Positions 1 to 9,500 of a stretch of 64,000 bases of DNA are shown here, one piece after another. The first letter of the stretch is position 1. Each line of letters starts with the position of its first letter. Made by a program: the position numbers and the translations under genes. Source of the DNA: Mycolicibacillus parakoreensis (GTDB taxonomy: Bacteria; Actinomycetota; Actinomycetes; Mycobacteriales; Mycobacteriaceae). The notes beneath the pieces are model-generated. The model made no database searches, had not been told where the DNA came from, and saw nothing but the letters and a program-made list of their open reading frames with translations. The stretch is taken from contig NZ_CP092365.1 in assembly GCF_022370835.2 (NCBI RefSeq), positions 3,038,001 to 3,102,000 of the forward strand, given 5' to 3'.

Positions 1-2
1 AC

Positions 3-1187
3 ATCTTCAGCCCCGCCCGACTGGGTCCGGTCACGCTGCGCAACCGCGTCATCAAGGCGGCGACGTTCGAGGGGCGCACCCCCGAGGCGCTGGTCACCGA
101 CGACCTGATCGAGTTTCACCGGGTGCACGCCGCCGGCGGGGTGGGGATGACCACGGTCGCCTACTGCGCGGTCACCCCCGGTGGGCGCACCGAGGGCCGC
201 CAGCTCTGGATGCGCCCGGAGGCCGTCCCCGGGCTGCAGCGGCTCACCGCCGCCGTGCACGCCGAGGGCGCGGCGATCAGCGCCCAGATCGGCCACGCCG
301 GCCCGGTGGCCGACGCCCGCTCCAACAAGGCCACGGCGCTGGCCCCGATCCGGTTCTTCAACCCGATCGCGATGCGGTTCGCCAAACACGCCACCCGCGA
401 CGACATCGACGACGTCATCGCCGCCCACGCCGACGCCGCGCGGCTGGCCATCGATGCCGGCTTCGATGCGGTCGAGATCCACCTCGGCCACAACTATCTG
501 GCCAGTTCGTTCCTGTCTCCGCTGGTCAACCGGCGTCGTGACGAGTTCGGCGGCTCGCTGGCCAACCGCGCCAAGGTGGCCCGCGGGGTGGTGCAGGCGG
601 TGCGCCGGGCGGTGGCCGACCACGGTGGCAACACGATCGCGGTGACCGCCAAACTCAACATGAGCGACGGGGTGCGCGCCGGCATCGGCGTCGAGGAGGC
701 GCTGACCACCGCCCGCTGGCTGCAAGACGACGGCGGGCTCGACGCGATCGAGCTGACCGCCGGCAGCTCCCTGGTCAACCCGATGTATCTGTTCCGCGGC
801 GACGCCCCGGTGCGCGAGTTCGCCGCGGTGTTCAAGCCGCCGATGCGCTGGGGCATGCGGATGAGCGGGTCGAAGTTCCTGCGCCGCTACCCCTACCACG
901 AGGCCTATCTGCTGCGCGACGCCGCGCTGTTCCGCGCCGAGCTCTCGCTGCCGCTGATCCTTCTCGGCGGGGTGACCGGCCGCGCCACCATGGACCGGGC
1001 GATGGCCGCGGGCTTCGAGTTCGTCGCCATGGGCCGAGCGCTGCTGGCCGAGCCCGACCTGATCAACCGGATCGCCGCCGCGGGCGACGGCGGGGCCGCG
1101 GTGCCGTCGAAGTGCACCCACTGCAACCTGTGCATGCCCAGCATCTACACCCGGACCTACTGCGCGGTGACCGGCGCGCCCAACTGA
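3..1187 (+). CDS. NADH:flavin oxidoreductase, old yellow enzyme family (5' partial)
   Basis: The gene runs off the left edge: the frame is open from base 3 and the visible sequence already contains the family's N-terminal strand (FSPARLGPVTLRNRVIKAA), so only a few codons are missing and the ATG/GTG codons near 123 are internal. It is a TIM-barrel FMN enzyme expected to reduce an alkene or enoate with NAD(P)H. The motifs IEIHLGHNYL-like (VEIHLGHNYL) and HAGPVADARSNKA belong to the flavin and substrate pocket. A C-terminal CTHCNLC cluster followed by a fourth Cys eleven residues later resembles the iron-sulfur cysteines of the 2,4-dienoyl-CoA reductase branch. It resembles M. tuberculosis Rv3359. 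The substrate is not known. Confidence 0.85.
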   Translation: MFSPARLGPVTLRNRVIKAATFEGRTPEALVTDDLIEFHRVHAAGGVGMTTVAYCAVTPGGRTEGRQLWMRPEAVPGLQRLTAAVHAEGAAISAQIGHAGPVADARSNKATALAPIRFFNPIAMRFAKHATRDDIDDVIAAHADAARLAIDAGFDAVEIHLGHNYLASSFLSPLVNRRRDEFGGSLANRAKVARGVVQAVRRAVADHGGNTIAVTAKLNMSDGVRAGIGVEEALTTARWLQDDGGLDAIELTAGSSLVNPMYLFRGDAPVREFAAVFKPPMRWGMRMSGSKFLRRYPYHEAYLLRDAALFRAELSLPLILLGGVTGRATMDRAMAAGFEFVAMGRALLAEPDLINRIAAAGDGGAAVPSKCTHCNLCMPSIYTRTYCAVTGAPN

Positions 1188-1236
1188 GCACCACTGATGC
1201 GCCGGGGCGCTGCGGGCAACCATTACAGTTGGTCGA

Positions 1237-3846
1237 ATGAACCAGCCAGCCCCGCCGGCTCTTTCCGTCCGGTACGACGGGACTCAACGCACCTTCTCGG
1301 CCGGCCACGACGTCGTCGTCGGCCGCGACCTGCGGGCCGATGTCCGCATCGCGCACCCGTTGGTGTCGCGCACCCACGTGCTGCTGCGCTTCGACCAGGG
1401 CCGCTGGCTGGCGATCGACAACGACTCGCTCAACGGCATCTTCGTCAACGGCCACCGGGTGCCGGTGGCGACCCTCGGCGACGGCCAGACGATCCACCTC
1501 GGCAACCCCGACGGCCCGCCGCTGCACTTCGAGGTGGGCCGCCACCAGGGGGTGGCCGGCCGGCCCCCACAGACCGCGATGATCCCGGCGGGCCAACCGG
1601 CCGCACCGGCGCCGCCGGCGCGACAGGCACCACAAGCACCACAGGCACCACCAGCCTCGTGGCCGCCGCCGCACCAGCCGCCCCCGCCGTATCACGGCGC
1701 GCCGCCGCGCCCGCAGATCTACCCCGGCCGGCAGCCGGGCCCGCCACGCGCCCAGCCGGCCGCGCCGCCACCGGCGCCGACCCCGCCGCCGGTCGCCGCG
1801 GCCTCGCCGCTGGCGTCGCCGCAGACCCGCCGCGCCCCGGTGGCCGCGACCCCGCCGGAGGAAGCCAACGTCGCCACCCGGATGGTCGACATCCTGGGAC
1901 TGCGCCACGAGCCGGCCGCCCCCTCGAACGCGCTGACGATCGGGCGGTCCACCGACAACGACATCGTCATCCCCGACGTGCTGGCCTCCCGCCACCACGC
2001 GATGCTGGTGCCCACCCCGATCGGCACCGAGATCCGCGACAACCGCAGCATCAACGGCACGTTCGTCAACCGGGTGCGGATCGGCTCGGCGGTGCTCACC
2101 GAGGGCGACGTGGTCACCATCGGCAACGTCGACCTGGTGTTCACCAACGGCACCCTGGTGCGCAGCGCCGATGTGGCCACCAAGACCGGCGGCCTGGAGG
2201 TCAACAACGTCAACTTCACCGTCGAGCACGGCAAGCAGCTGATCTCCAACGTGGCGCTCACGTGCCGGCCGGGCACCCTGACCGCGATCATCGGCGGGTC
2301 GGGGGCCGGCAAGACCACACTGTCCCGGCTGATCGCCGGCTACACCCAACCCAGCAGCGGGTCGGTCACCTTCGAGGGCCACAACATCCACTCCGACTAC
2401 GCGATCCTGCGCAGCCGCATCGGGATGGTTCCGCAGGACGACGTGGTGCACCGCCAGCTCACGGTGAACCAGGCGCTCGGTTACGCCGCCGAGCTGCGGC
2501 TGCCGCCCGACAGCACCAAGGCCGACCGCGATCAGGCGGTGGCCCAGGTGCTCGAGGAACTCGAGCTGACCAAGCACGCCGACACCCGGGTGGACAAGCT
2601 CTCCGGCGGCCAACGCAAACGCGCCTCGGTCGCCCTGGAGCTGCTCACCGGGCCGTCGCTGCTGATCCTCGACGAGCCGACGTCGGGACTCGACCCCGCC
2701 CTGGACCGCCAGGTGATGCTGATGCTGCGCCAGCTCGCCGACGCCGGACGCGTGGTGCTGGTCGTCACCCACTCGGTGTCGTTTCTGGACGTCTGCGACC
2801 AGATCCTGCTGCTGGCCCCCGGCGGCAAAACCGCCTACTGCGGTCCGCCCAGCCAGATCGGTGCGGCGATGGGCACCAGCAACTACGCCGACATCTTCGC
2901 CAAGGTCGGCGCCGACCCCGACGAGGCCAACCGCCGGTTCCTGGCCAGCGCGCATCGGCCGCCGCCGATGCCCGACGCGCAGAGCCCCGCCGACCTCGGT
3001 GAACCGCCACGCACCGACGTGCTGCGCCAGCTGTGGACGATCGCGCGAAGACAGGTCCGGCTGGTGGTCTCCGACCGCGGCTACTCGGTCTTCCTGGCGT
3101 TGCTGCCGTTCGTCGTCGGTGCCCTGTCGCTGACGGTGAAGGGCAGCGGCGGGCTCGGCGTCCCCGGCCCGGACGCCCCCACCGAACCGCAGTACGTGAT
3201 GGTGCTGCTCAACATCGGTGCGGTGTTCATGGGCACCGCCCTGACCATCCGCGACCTGATCGGGGAACGGCCGATCTTCAAACGCGAACAGGCGGTGGGC
3301 CTCTCGACGTGGGCGTACCTGCTGGCCAAGATCGCGGTGTTCTGCGGGTTCGCTGTCGTGCAGGCGGCGATCGCCACCACGATCGTCATCGTCGGCAAGG
3401 GCGGTCCGGTCAAGGGGGCGCTGCTGTTCGGCAGCGGCAACAGCGGCGCCAACGTGGAATTGTTCCTCACCGTCGCCGGCACCTGTGTGGCCTCGGCGAT
3501 CCTGGGGATGGCGCTCTCGGCGTTCGCCCAGTCCAACGAACAGATCATGCCGATGCTGGTGATCTCGATCCTGGGCCAGTTGGTGCTCTCCGGCGGCATG
3601 ATCCCGGTCACCGACCGTATCGGGCTCTCGCAGGCCGCGTGGCTCACCCCGGCCCGCTGGGGTTACGCCGCGGGCGCCTCGACGATCGACTTCAACGAAC
3701 TGGTCAACGTCCCGCAGATCCCCAAGGATCCGCTGTGGGACCACAAGTTGTCCACCTGGGTGCTCGACATGGCCATGCTCGCCGCGCTCTCGGTGGCCTT
3801 CACCGTGGTCGTGTGGTGGAAGAGCCGGCTCAAGATCAAACGGTGA
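1237..3846 (+). CDS. FHA-FHA-ABC transporter, Rv1747 type
   Basis: This 869-residue half-transporter has two N-terminal FHA (phosphothreonine-binding) domains at about residues 25-85 (GRDLRADVRI, SRTHVLL, DNDSLNGIFVN) and 228-290 (GRSTDNDIVIP, SRHHAML, DNRSINGTFVN), joined by a Pro/Gln/Ala-rich linker. An ABC ATPase follows, with Walker A GGSGAGKT at 353-360, signature LSGGQRKR at 455-462 and Walker B LLILDEP at 475-481, then a six-helix ABC2-type membrane domain. Length and layout match M. tuberculosis Rv1747 (865 aa), which is phosphorylated by PknF and implicated in export of phosphatidylinositol mannosides. Rv1747 lies beside pknF, but no kinase gene lies next to this one, so regulation by a distant Ser/Thr kinase is inferred. 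Confidence 0.9.
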   Translation: MNQPAPPALSVRYDGTQRTFSAGHDVVVGRDLRADVRIAHPLVSRTHVLLRFDQGRWLAIDNDSLNGIFVNGHRVPVATLGDGQTIHLGNPDGPPLHFEVGRHQGVAGRPPQTAMIPAGQPAAPAPPARQAPQAPQAPPASWPPPHQPPPPYHGAPPRPQIYPGRQPGPPRAQPAAPPPAPTPPPVAAASPLASPQTRRAPVAATPPEEANVATRMVDILGLRHEPAAPSNALTIGRSTDNDIVIPDVLASRHHAMLVPTPIGTEIRDNRSINGTFVNRVRIGSAVLTEGDVVTIGNVDLVFTNGTLVRSADVATKTGGLEVNNVNFTVEHGKQLISNVALTCRPGTLTAIIGGSGAGKTTLSRLIAGYTQPSSGSVTFEGHNIHSDYAILRSRIGMVPQDDVVHRQLTVNQALGYAAELRLPPDSTKADRDQAVAQVLEELELTKHADTRVDKLSGGQRKRASVALELLTGPSLLILDEPTSGLDPALDRQVMLMLRQLADAGRVVLVVTHSVSFLDVCDQILLLAPGGKTAYCGPPSQIGAAMGTSNYADIFAKVGADPDEANRRFLASAHRPPPMPDAQSPADLGEPPRTDVLRQLWTIARRQVRLVVSDRGYSVFLALLPFVVGALSLTVKGSGGLGVPGPDAPTEPQYVMVLLNIGAVFMGTALTIRDLIGERPIFKREQAVGLSTWAYLLAKIAVFCGFAVVQAAIATTIVIVGKGGPVKGALLFGSGNSGANVELFLTVAGTCVASAILGMALSAFAQSNEQIMPMLVISILGQLVLSGGMIPVTDRIGLSQAAWLTPARWGYAAGASTIDFNELVNVPQIPKDPLWDHKLSTWVLDMAMLAALSVAFTVVVWWKSRLKIKR

Positions 3847-3865
3847 CCCCGCCGGCGCGCGGTGC

Positions 3866-4471
3866 TCAGCTGCGGCGCAGCACCGCGACCAGGAAGTCGG
3901 CGTCGTCGCTGAACGGCCGCAGATCCCAGGTCGACAGCAGCAGGTCGGGGGTGAGCCCGGCGGCCGCGGCGTCGTCGAAGAACTGCGCGAACGCGTAGTC
4001 GCGGCCGGCACCGAACCCGATGACCGCCCGCCCGTCGTCGCTCAGGTGCGTCTGTAGGCGGGCGAGCACCCGCCCGCGGGTGCTCGGGGCGACGAACGTC
4101 ATGACGTTGCCGGCGGAGACGATCAGGTCGAACGGCTCGCTGACCCCGCGCGCCGGCAGGTCGAGCTCGGCGAGATCGTCGACCAGCCACCGGGGCCCGG
4201 GGTGGTCCTGCTCGGCGGCCGCGATGAGTTCCGGATCGACGTCCACGCCGACCACCCGGTGGCCCAGGGCGGCCAGGCGCCCACCGACGCGACCGGGCCC
4301 GCACCCGGCGTCGAGGATGCGCGCCCCGCGCGGGGCCATCGCGTCGATCATCCGTGCTTCGCCGTCCAGGTCGTCCCCGGCGCGTGCCATGGCGCGGAAC
4401 CGCTCGATGTACCACTGTGAGTGTCCGGGGTCGGCCGCCACTTTCTGCATCCACAGGCTCTGTTCGACCAT
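3866..4471 (-). CDS. SAM-dependent class I methyltransferase
   Basis: This 201-residue protein has a Rossmann-type methyltransferase core. Motif I is ILDAGCGPGRVG (residues 52-63), the acidic end of strand 2 is VVGVDVD, and motif IV is FDLIVSAGNV. The N-terminus (SQWYIERFRAMARAGDDLDGE-like helix) is typical of small-molecule methyltransferases of the Methyltransf_25/11 type. Its 3' end faces the 3' end of the upstream FHA-ABC gene with 19 bp between them, and it diverges from trmL. Nothing nearby identifies its substrate, so only the reaction class is assigned. Confidence 0.8.
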   Translation of the reverse strand: MVEQSLWMQKVAADPGHSQWYIERFRAMARAGDDLDGEARMIDAMAPRGARILDAGCGPGRVGGRLAALGHRVVGVDVDPELIAAAEQDHPGPRWLVDDLAELDLPARGVSEPFDLIVSAGNVMTFVAPSTRGRVLARLQTHLSDDGRAVIGFGAGRDYAFAQFFDDAAAAGLTPDLLLSTWDLRPFSDDADFLVAVLRRS

Positions 4472-4530
4472 GCGGGCATTATCGCAGGGCGTCAGTCGGG
4501 CCCGGCGCGCCCCTGCGAGGATGATCTGTT

Positions 4531-4995
4531 GTGTTCAAGCTGATGTTCCACTCGCCGCGGATCGCGCCCAACACCGGCAACGCGATCCGGATGGTCGCGG
4601 CGACCGGCGCACAACTGCACCTGGTGCAGCCGCTCGGCTTCGATCTGTCCGAGCCGAAGCTGCGCCGGGCCGGGCTGGACTATCACGACCTGGCGTCGGT
4701 CACCGTGCACGACTCGCTGCCGGCGGCCTGGCGGGTGGTCTGTCCGGCACGGGTGTTCGCGTTCACCACGGCGGCCACGACGGTGTTCACCGCGATCGAC
4801 TACCGGCCCGGCGACGTGCTGCTGTTCGGCCCCGAGCCCACCGGGCTGGACGCGGCCACCCTGACCGACCCGCACATCACCGAGCGGGTGCGCATCCCGA
4901 TGCTGGCCGGCAGACGGTCGCTGAACCTGTCCAACGCGGCCGCGGTCGCCGCCTACGAGGCGTGGCGCCAACACGGGTTCACCGGCGCCGTTTAG
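4531..4995 (+). CDS. trmL: tRNA (cytidine(34)-2'-O)-methyltransferase, SpoU/TrmL family
   Basis: This 154-residue single-domain SPOUT methyltransferase corresponds to Rv3366 (spoU). TrmL methylates the ribose 2'-OH of the wobble nucleotide 34 in leucine tRNAs. The family motifs are present: an N-terminal IAPNTGNAIRMVAATGAQLH, a central LLFGPEPTGLD, and a C-terminal knot region with IPMLAGRRSLNLSNAAAV. The length is typical for TrmL, which lacks the RNA-binding extension of other SpoU enzymes. The start is GTG at 4531, with GAGGAT upstream. It converges on the nitroreductase gene 14 bp downstream. Confidence 0.88.
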   Translation: MFKLMFHSPRIAPNTGNAIRMVAATGAQLHLVQPLGFDLSEPKLRRAGLDYHDLASVTVHDSLPAAWRVVCPARVFAFTTAATTVFTAIDYRPGDVLLFGPEPTGLDAATLTDPHITERVRIPMLAGRRSLNLSNAAAVAAYEAWRQHGFTGAV

Positions 4996-5008
4996 GGGTG
5001 GCCGGGGC

Positions 5009-5656
5009 TCACCAACTGTCCCAATGGGTTACCTCCGCGGCCGGCAGGCGCTTGGCCGGTTTGAACTCGGTGCCCTTGGTGTAGGCGATCGGGAACAACC
5101 CGCCCTGGCTGTAGTCCGCGTGCGGGATGCCGAGCACCTCGGCGGCCTGTTTCTCGCCGTCGCCGAGCAGGTGCAGCGTGGTCCAACACGACCCCAACCC
5201 GCGTGAGCGCAACGCCAGGCAGAAACTCCACACCGCCGGGAACAGCGACGCCCAAAACGAGGCGCTCAACCCCAACGGCGCCTGCTCGACCCGGCCCTCC
5301 AGGCACGGGATGAGCAGCACCGGCGCCTCGTGCATGTGCTCGACGAGGTAGCGCGCCGAGTCGGTGACCAGGTGCTGGCGTTCGGCGCGCACATCACCGT
5401 CGGTGTACTGCGGCTTGGGCCGATCCAGATACGGCAACGCGTTGGCCCGGTAGATGTCGGCGATCGCCCGCTTCTTGCCCGGATCGGTGATGAACATCCA
5501 CTGCCAGCCCTGGGCGTTGGATCCGGTCGGTGCCTGCAGCGCCAACTCCAGGCATTCGGTGAGCACCTCGCGGGGCACCGGTTTGTCCAGGTCGAGTCGT
5601 TTGCGTACCGCTCGGGTGGTGGTCAGGACTTCATCGACGGTCAGGTTGAGGGTCAT
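5009..5656 (-). CDS. nitroreductase family FMN oxidoreductase (Rv3368c type)
   Basis: This 215-residue protein belongs to the homodimeric FMN-dependent nitroreductase superfamily. The FMN-phosphate/ribityl motif near the N-terminus (TRAVRKRLD), the substrate-loop APTGSNAQGWQW, and the C-terminal GLGSCWTTLHLLG segment, which contacts the isoalloxazine ring, are all visible. It matches M. tuberculosis Rv3368c in length and position next to trmL. The natural substrate of this subgroup is uncertain. An upstream gap of about 220 bp holds a repeat array and presumably the promoter. Confidence 0.87.
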   Translation of the reverse strand: MTLNLTVDEVLTTTRAVRKRLDLDKPVPREVLTECLELALQAPTGSNAQGWQWMFITDPGKKRAIADIYRANALPYLDRPKPQYTDGDVRAERQHLVTDSARYLVEHMHEAPVLLIPCLEGRVEQAPLGLSASFWASLFPAVWSFCLALRSRGLGSCWTTLHLLGDGEKQAAEVLGIPHADYSQGGLFPIAYTKGTEFKPAKRLPAAEVTHWDSW

Positions 5657-5707
5657 CTCGGCAGGCTACCGCCGAGTGCGCGCCGGGCGCGTGCCGGAGT
5701 CACGGGG

Positions 5708-5814
5708 GCGATTTGTGCGGTGACGGCGATTTGTGCGGTGACGGCGCCCACGGCGACGTATCGCCACCGTGGGCGCACAACCCTCCGCCGTGAGCGCACA
5801 ACCCTCCGCCGTGA
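5708..5814. repeat. paired tandem repeats around a hairpin (intergenic array)
   Basis: In the gap between the lipoprotein gene and the nitroreductase start, an exact 18-bp unit (GCGATTTGTGCGGTGACG) occurs twice at 5708-5743, and an exact 21-bp unit (starting GCGCACAACCCTCCGCC) occurs twice at 5773-5814. The reverse complement of the right unit resembles the left unit (TTGTGCG..ACGGCG), so the whole array is an inverted pair of tandem repeats. A CGCCCACGG/CCGTGGGCG stem sits between them (5745-5775). It may fold as a terminator for the lipoprotein transcript, or it may be a dispersed mycobacterial intergenic repeat. Confidence 0.75.
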
Positions 5815-5874
5815 GCGCACACGGGACCGCGACGGGCCCTACTCGGTGCGGCCGCCCGACACCACAGCAGGGGT

Positions 5875-6408
5875 TTAGGGCTCGTCGTAGTCGTCGCCGC
5901 CGCCGTGGTTGGGGTTGGTGCAGACCGTGCCCTCACAGTCGGGGTCCTGCAACTCCGGGTCGGTGTTGTCCACGCCCTCGGGGTCCTCGCCCGCCCCGTG
6001 GTTGGGGTTGGTGCAGATCGTGCCCTCGCACGGCACGTACTCGTTGCCCCCGGCCGGGTCGAGAATGGCGTTGGGGCCCACGAAGCTGTCGACCGGGCAG
6101 GCCGGGTCCTCGTTCTGGGCGCAGTACTCCTTGGTGAGGTTGTTCTGGGTGGACCCGTCGGCCCCGGGCGGGCCGCCGTTGACGGGCTGGCCGTTGTCGT
6201 CCCAGTACCCCTCGGCCGGTTTGGGATTACCCGGCCCGGGGTTGGCGGGGCTCGGCGACTGGCCGGGCTCGCTGCCCGGCCCCTCGGCGGACTCCCGATC
6301 GTGCTGAAGATGCTGGCTGGACCGCGGTGCGGGCTGCTCGTCGCCACCGCAGGCGACGACCAGCCAGGGGGCGATCGCGATCCCGATCGCCGCAACCACT
6401 GCTCGCAT
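5875..6408 (-). CDS. putative lipoprotein with duplicated CEGT(I/V)CTNPNHG motif
   Basis: I do not recognise this gene from a named family. Of two adjacent ATGs at 6411 and 6408, the second gives a clean lipoprotein signal: a short positive N-terminus, a hydrophobic stretch AVVAAIGIAIAPWL, and lipobox LVVAC with the acylated Cys at residue 20, so a membrane-anchored exported protein is predicted. A GAGG element lies about 12 bases upstream. The mature part is Pro/Gly/Asp/Asn-rich and has six further cysteines, four of them in two near-identical blocks (CEGTICTNPNHG and CEGTVCTNPNHG) about 31 residues apart. The C-terminus is strongly acidic (GGGDDYDEP). The paired Cys and His suggest metal binding or disulfides, but no function is assigned. 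It is downstream of dnaE2 on the same strand. Confidence 0.75.
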   Translation of the reverse strand: MRAVVAAIGIAIAPWLVVACGGDEQPAPRSSQHLQHDRESAEGPGSEPGQSPSPANPGPGNPKPAEGYWDDNGQPVNGGPPGADGSTQNNLTKEYCAQNEDPACPVDSFVGPNAILDPAGGNEYVPCEGTICTNPNHGAGEDPEGVDNTDPELQDPDCEGTVCTNPNHGGGDDYDEP

Positions 6409-6483
6409 CATCACCGTCGTTGTCCTCACTTCCTGACCTCGTGGTCCACTTCGCGGTCTGGGGTTCGTCGTCGGGGGCAGCGG

Positions 6484-6513
6484 GCCCGCATGTGGATCGC
6501 CCGCATGTGGATC
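6484..6513. repeat. 15-bp exact tandem duplication
   Basis: The sequence GCCCGCATGTGGATC occurs twice head to tail in the gap between the 3' end of dnaE2 and the lipoprotein gene. The lipoprotein start used here lies downstream, so the duplication would be in a leader. Translated on the minus strand in the lipoprotein frame it would read DPHAG twice, in an N-terminal extension that I consider non-coding because the lipoprotein signal begins later. Confidence 0.6.
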
Positions 6514-6548
6514 GAAGGTACCGAGTCGGGGCCGGCCGAGCCCCGGTT

Positions 6549-9500
6549 TCACCGGAAATCCCGGGAGGTGGTGGCCACCCCCAACGGGATCAGGCCGAGT
6601 TTGTCGGCGAGCACCGTCACCGCACCACTGGCGTTCTGCACCTTACCGCGGATCAGCAACGCCGACGCCGTGGCCGCCACCCGGTGATGGCGCCGCCACA
6701 CCCCCGGGGTGCACAGCACGTTGACCATCCCGGTCTCGTCCTCCAGGTTGACGAACGTCACCCCCTGCGCGGTGGCGGGCCGCTGCCGGTGCGTCACCGC
6801 CCCGGCCACCAACACCCGCGTGCCGTCAGCGATCTCCGGTAGGCGCGCGGCGGGCACCACGCCGAGCGCATCGAGGTCGGCACGCAGAAACTGGGTCGGG
6901 AAACTGTCCGGGGAGACCCCGGTGGCCCACACGTCGGCGGCGGCCAGTTCGGTGGCGCTCATGCCCGGCAGGGCCGGGCCGCCGGTCGGCAGCCCCACCC
7001 CGGGCAGTCGATCCGGCCGCTGGGTGGCCGCCGCTCCGGCCACCCACAGCGCCTCGCGACGGTCGATGCCGAAACACTCCAGCGCCCCCGCGGTGGCCAG
7101 CGACTCCGCCTGCGCCGTGGAGAGCTGCACCCGGAAGGTTAGATCGGGCAGCGAGCGAAACGGGCCGTTGGCCCGGCGTTCGGCCACCAGCCGCTCGGCC
7201 AACTCCACCCCGATGTGGCGGATCGCCCCCAGCCCGAGGCGCACCGCCGCGCCGCCGTCTTCGCAGTCGGCGTGGCAGCCGCTGGTGTTCACACAGGCCC
7301 GGTGCACCGTCACCCCGTGCCGGCGCGCGTCGGCCACCAGCGACTGCGGCGAGTAGAACCCCATCGGCTGGGCACGCAGCAGCGCCGCACAGAACGCCGC
7401 CGGATGGTGCAGCTTGAACCACGCCGAATAGAACACCAGCGACGCGAACGACAGTGCGTGACTCTCCGGGAAACCGTAGTTGGCGAAGGCCTCCATCTTC
7501 TCGTAGATCCGCTCGGCCACCGCCCCGGTGATGCCGTGGCGCTCGCGCATCCCGGTGTAGAACCGGGTGCGCAACCGGCGCATCTTCTCGGTGGAGCGTT
7601 TCGATCCCATCGCCCGGCGCAGCTGATCGGCCTCCGCGGCGGAAAACCCCGCGCAGTCGACGGCCAGTTGCATCAGCTGCTCCTGAAACAGCGGCACCCC
7701 CAGGGTTTTCCGCAGTGCCGGACGCATCGACGGATGCTCGTAGGTGACCGGGTCGATGCCGTTGCGACGACGGATGTAGGGGTGCACCGAGCCGCCCTGG
7801 ATGGGGCCGGGGCGGATCAACGCCACCTGCACCACCAGGTCGTAGAAGACCCGGGGCCGCAGCCGCGGCAGGGTGGCCATCTGGGCGCGGGACTCCACCT
7901 GGAACACCCCGATACTGTCGGCGCGGGCCAGCATGGCGTACACCGCAGGCTCGGACAGGTCGATCTGGGCGAAATCCACCTCGATGCCCTCGTGTTCGGC
8001 GACCAGGTCCTTGGCGTAGTGCAGCGCCGACAGCATGCCCAGGCCGAGCAGATCGAACTTGACCAGACCGATCGCCGCGCAGTCGTCCTTGTCCCACTGC
8101 AGCACGGTGCGCCCCGGCATGCGCGCCCACTCCACCGGGCACACATCGGCGATGGGGCGATCACAGATCACCATGCCGCCGGAGTGGATCCCCAGATGCC
8201 TGGGCAGCCCGGCGATCTGGGTGGCCAACTCGATCACCGGTGCGGGGATGTCCTCGACGGCGGGGTCGTCCCGGCTCAGCCCGCCCCAGCGGCCGATCCG
8301 CTTGCTCCATGCGTCCTGCTGGCCCGGGGAGAACCCCAGTGCACGGGCGGTGTCGCGCACCGCGCTGCGCCCCCGGTAGGTGATGACGTTGGCGACCTGG
8401 GCGGCGTGGGTGCGCCCGTACCGGTCGTAGACGTATTGGATGACCTCCTCACGCCGGTCCGACTCGATGTCGATGTCGATGTCGGGGGGACCGTCACGGG
8501 CCGGCGACAAGAACCGTTCGAAGAGCAGCTCGTTGACGACCGGGTCGACGGCGGTGATGCCCAGCGCGTAGCAGACCGCCGAGTTGGCCGCCGATCCCCG
8601 CCCCTGACACAGGATGTCGTGCTGGCGACAGAACCGGGTGATGTCGTGCACCACCAGGAAATACCCCGGGAAACCCAGCTCGGCGATGACGGCGAGTTCG
8701 CGCTCCAGTTGCGCATACGCTTTGCCGGCCCGCCCGGTGGAGTGCGGCGGCCCGTAACGCTCCCGGGCGCCGGTCAGCGTCAACTCGCGCAGCCAGCTGT
8801 TCTCGGTGTGCCCGGGCGGGACGGCGAACGGCGGTAGCTGCGGGGCGATGAGCCGCAGCGAGAAGGCGCACTGCGCACCGAGATCGGCCGCACCGCGCAC
8901 CGCTTCGGGACACCAGTGCAACAGCCGGGCCATCTCCTCACCGGAGCGCAGATGCGCCCCGCCCATCGGGGCCGCCCACCCGGCGGCCGCATCCAGCGAC
9001 TGCCGGGCGCGGATGGCCCCCAACGCCATGGCCAACCGGGACCGGTCCGGCCCGGCGAAATGCGCCCCGGTCGTCGCCACCAGGCCGACCCCGAAGCGCG
9101 GCGCCAACTCCGCCAGCGCGGCGTTGCGCTCGTCGTCGCCCGGCTGGCCGTGGCAGGTCAACTCGACGCTGACCCGCTCGGCGCCGAACCGGTCCACCAG
9201 GTCGGCCAGCGCCGCCGCCGCGGCCTCCGGGCCCCCGGTCTGCAGTGCTCGGCGCAGGTGCCCCTTGCGGCACCCGGTCAGGATCTGCCAGTGTCCGCCG
9301 GCGGCCTCGGTGAGCGCGTCGAGCTCGAACCGGGGTCGGCCCTTCTCCCCACCGGCCAAATGCGCCGCACCCAGTTGTCGCGACAGCCGCCGGTACCCCT
9401 CCGGGCCGCGGGCCAGCACCAGAAGGTGCGGGCCGGGCGGATCGGGCTGCGCGGTGCGCGACACCGCCCCCAACGACAGTTCGGCGCCGAACACGGTGGC

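Noticed and set aside
1063..4011. 982-codon open frame on the minus strand opposite the FHA-ABC gene
   Set aside because: High third-position GC keeps antisense frames open. It has no recognisable domains, low-complexity His/Arg/Gly composition, and the plus-strand gene is clear.
5769..6137. Plus-strand frame with repeated AVSAQPS units
   Set aside because: It is made by translating the 21-bp tandem repeat and the antisense of the lipoprotein gene, with no start signal.
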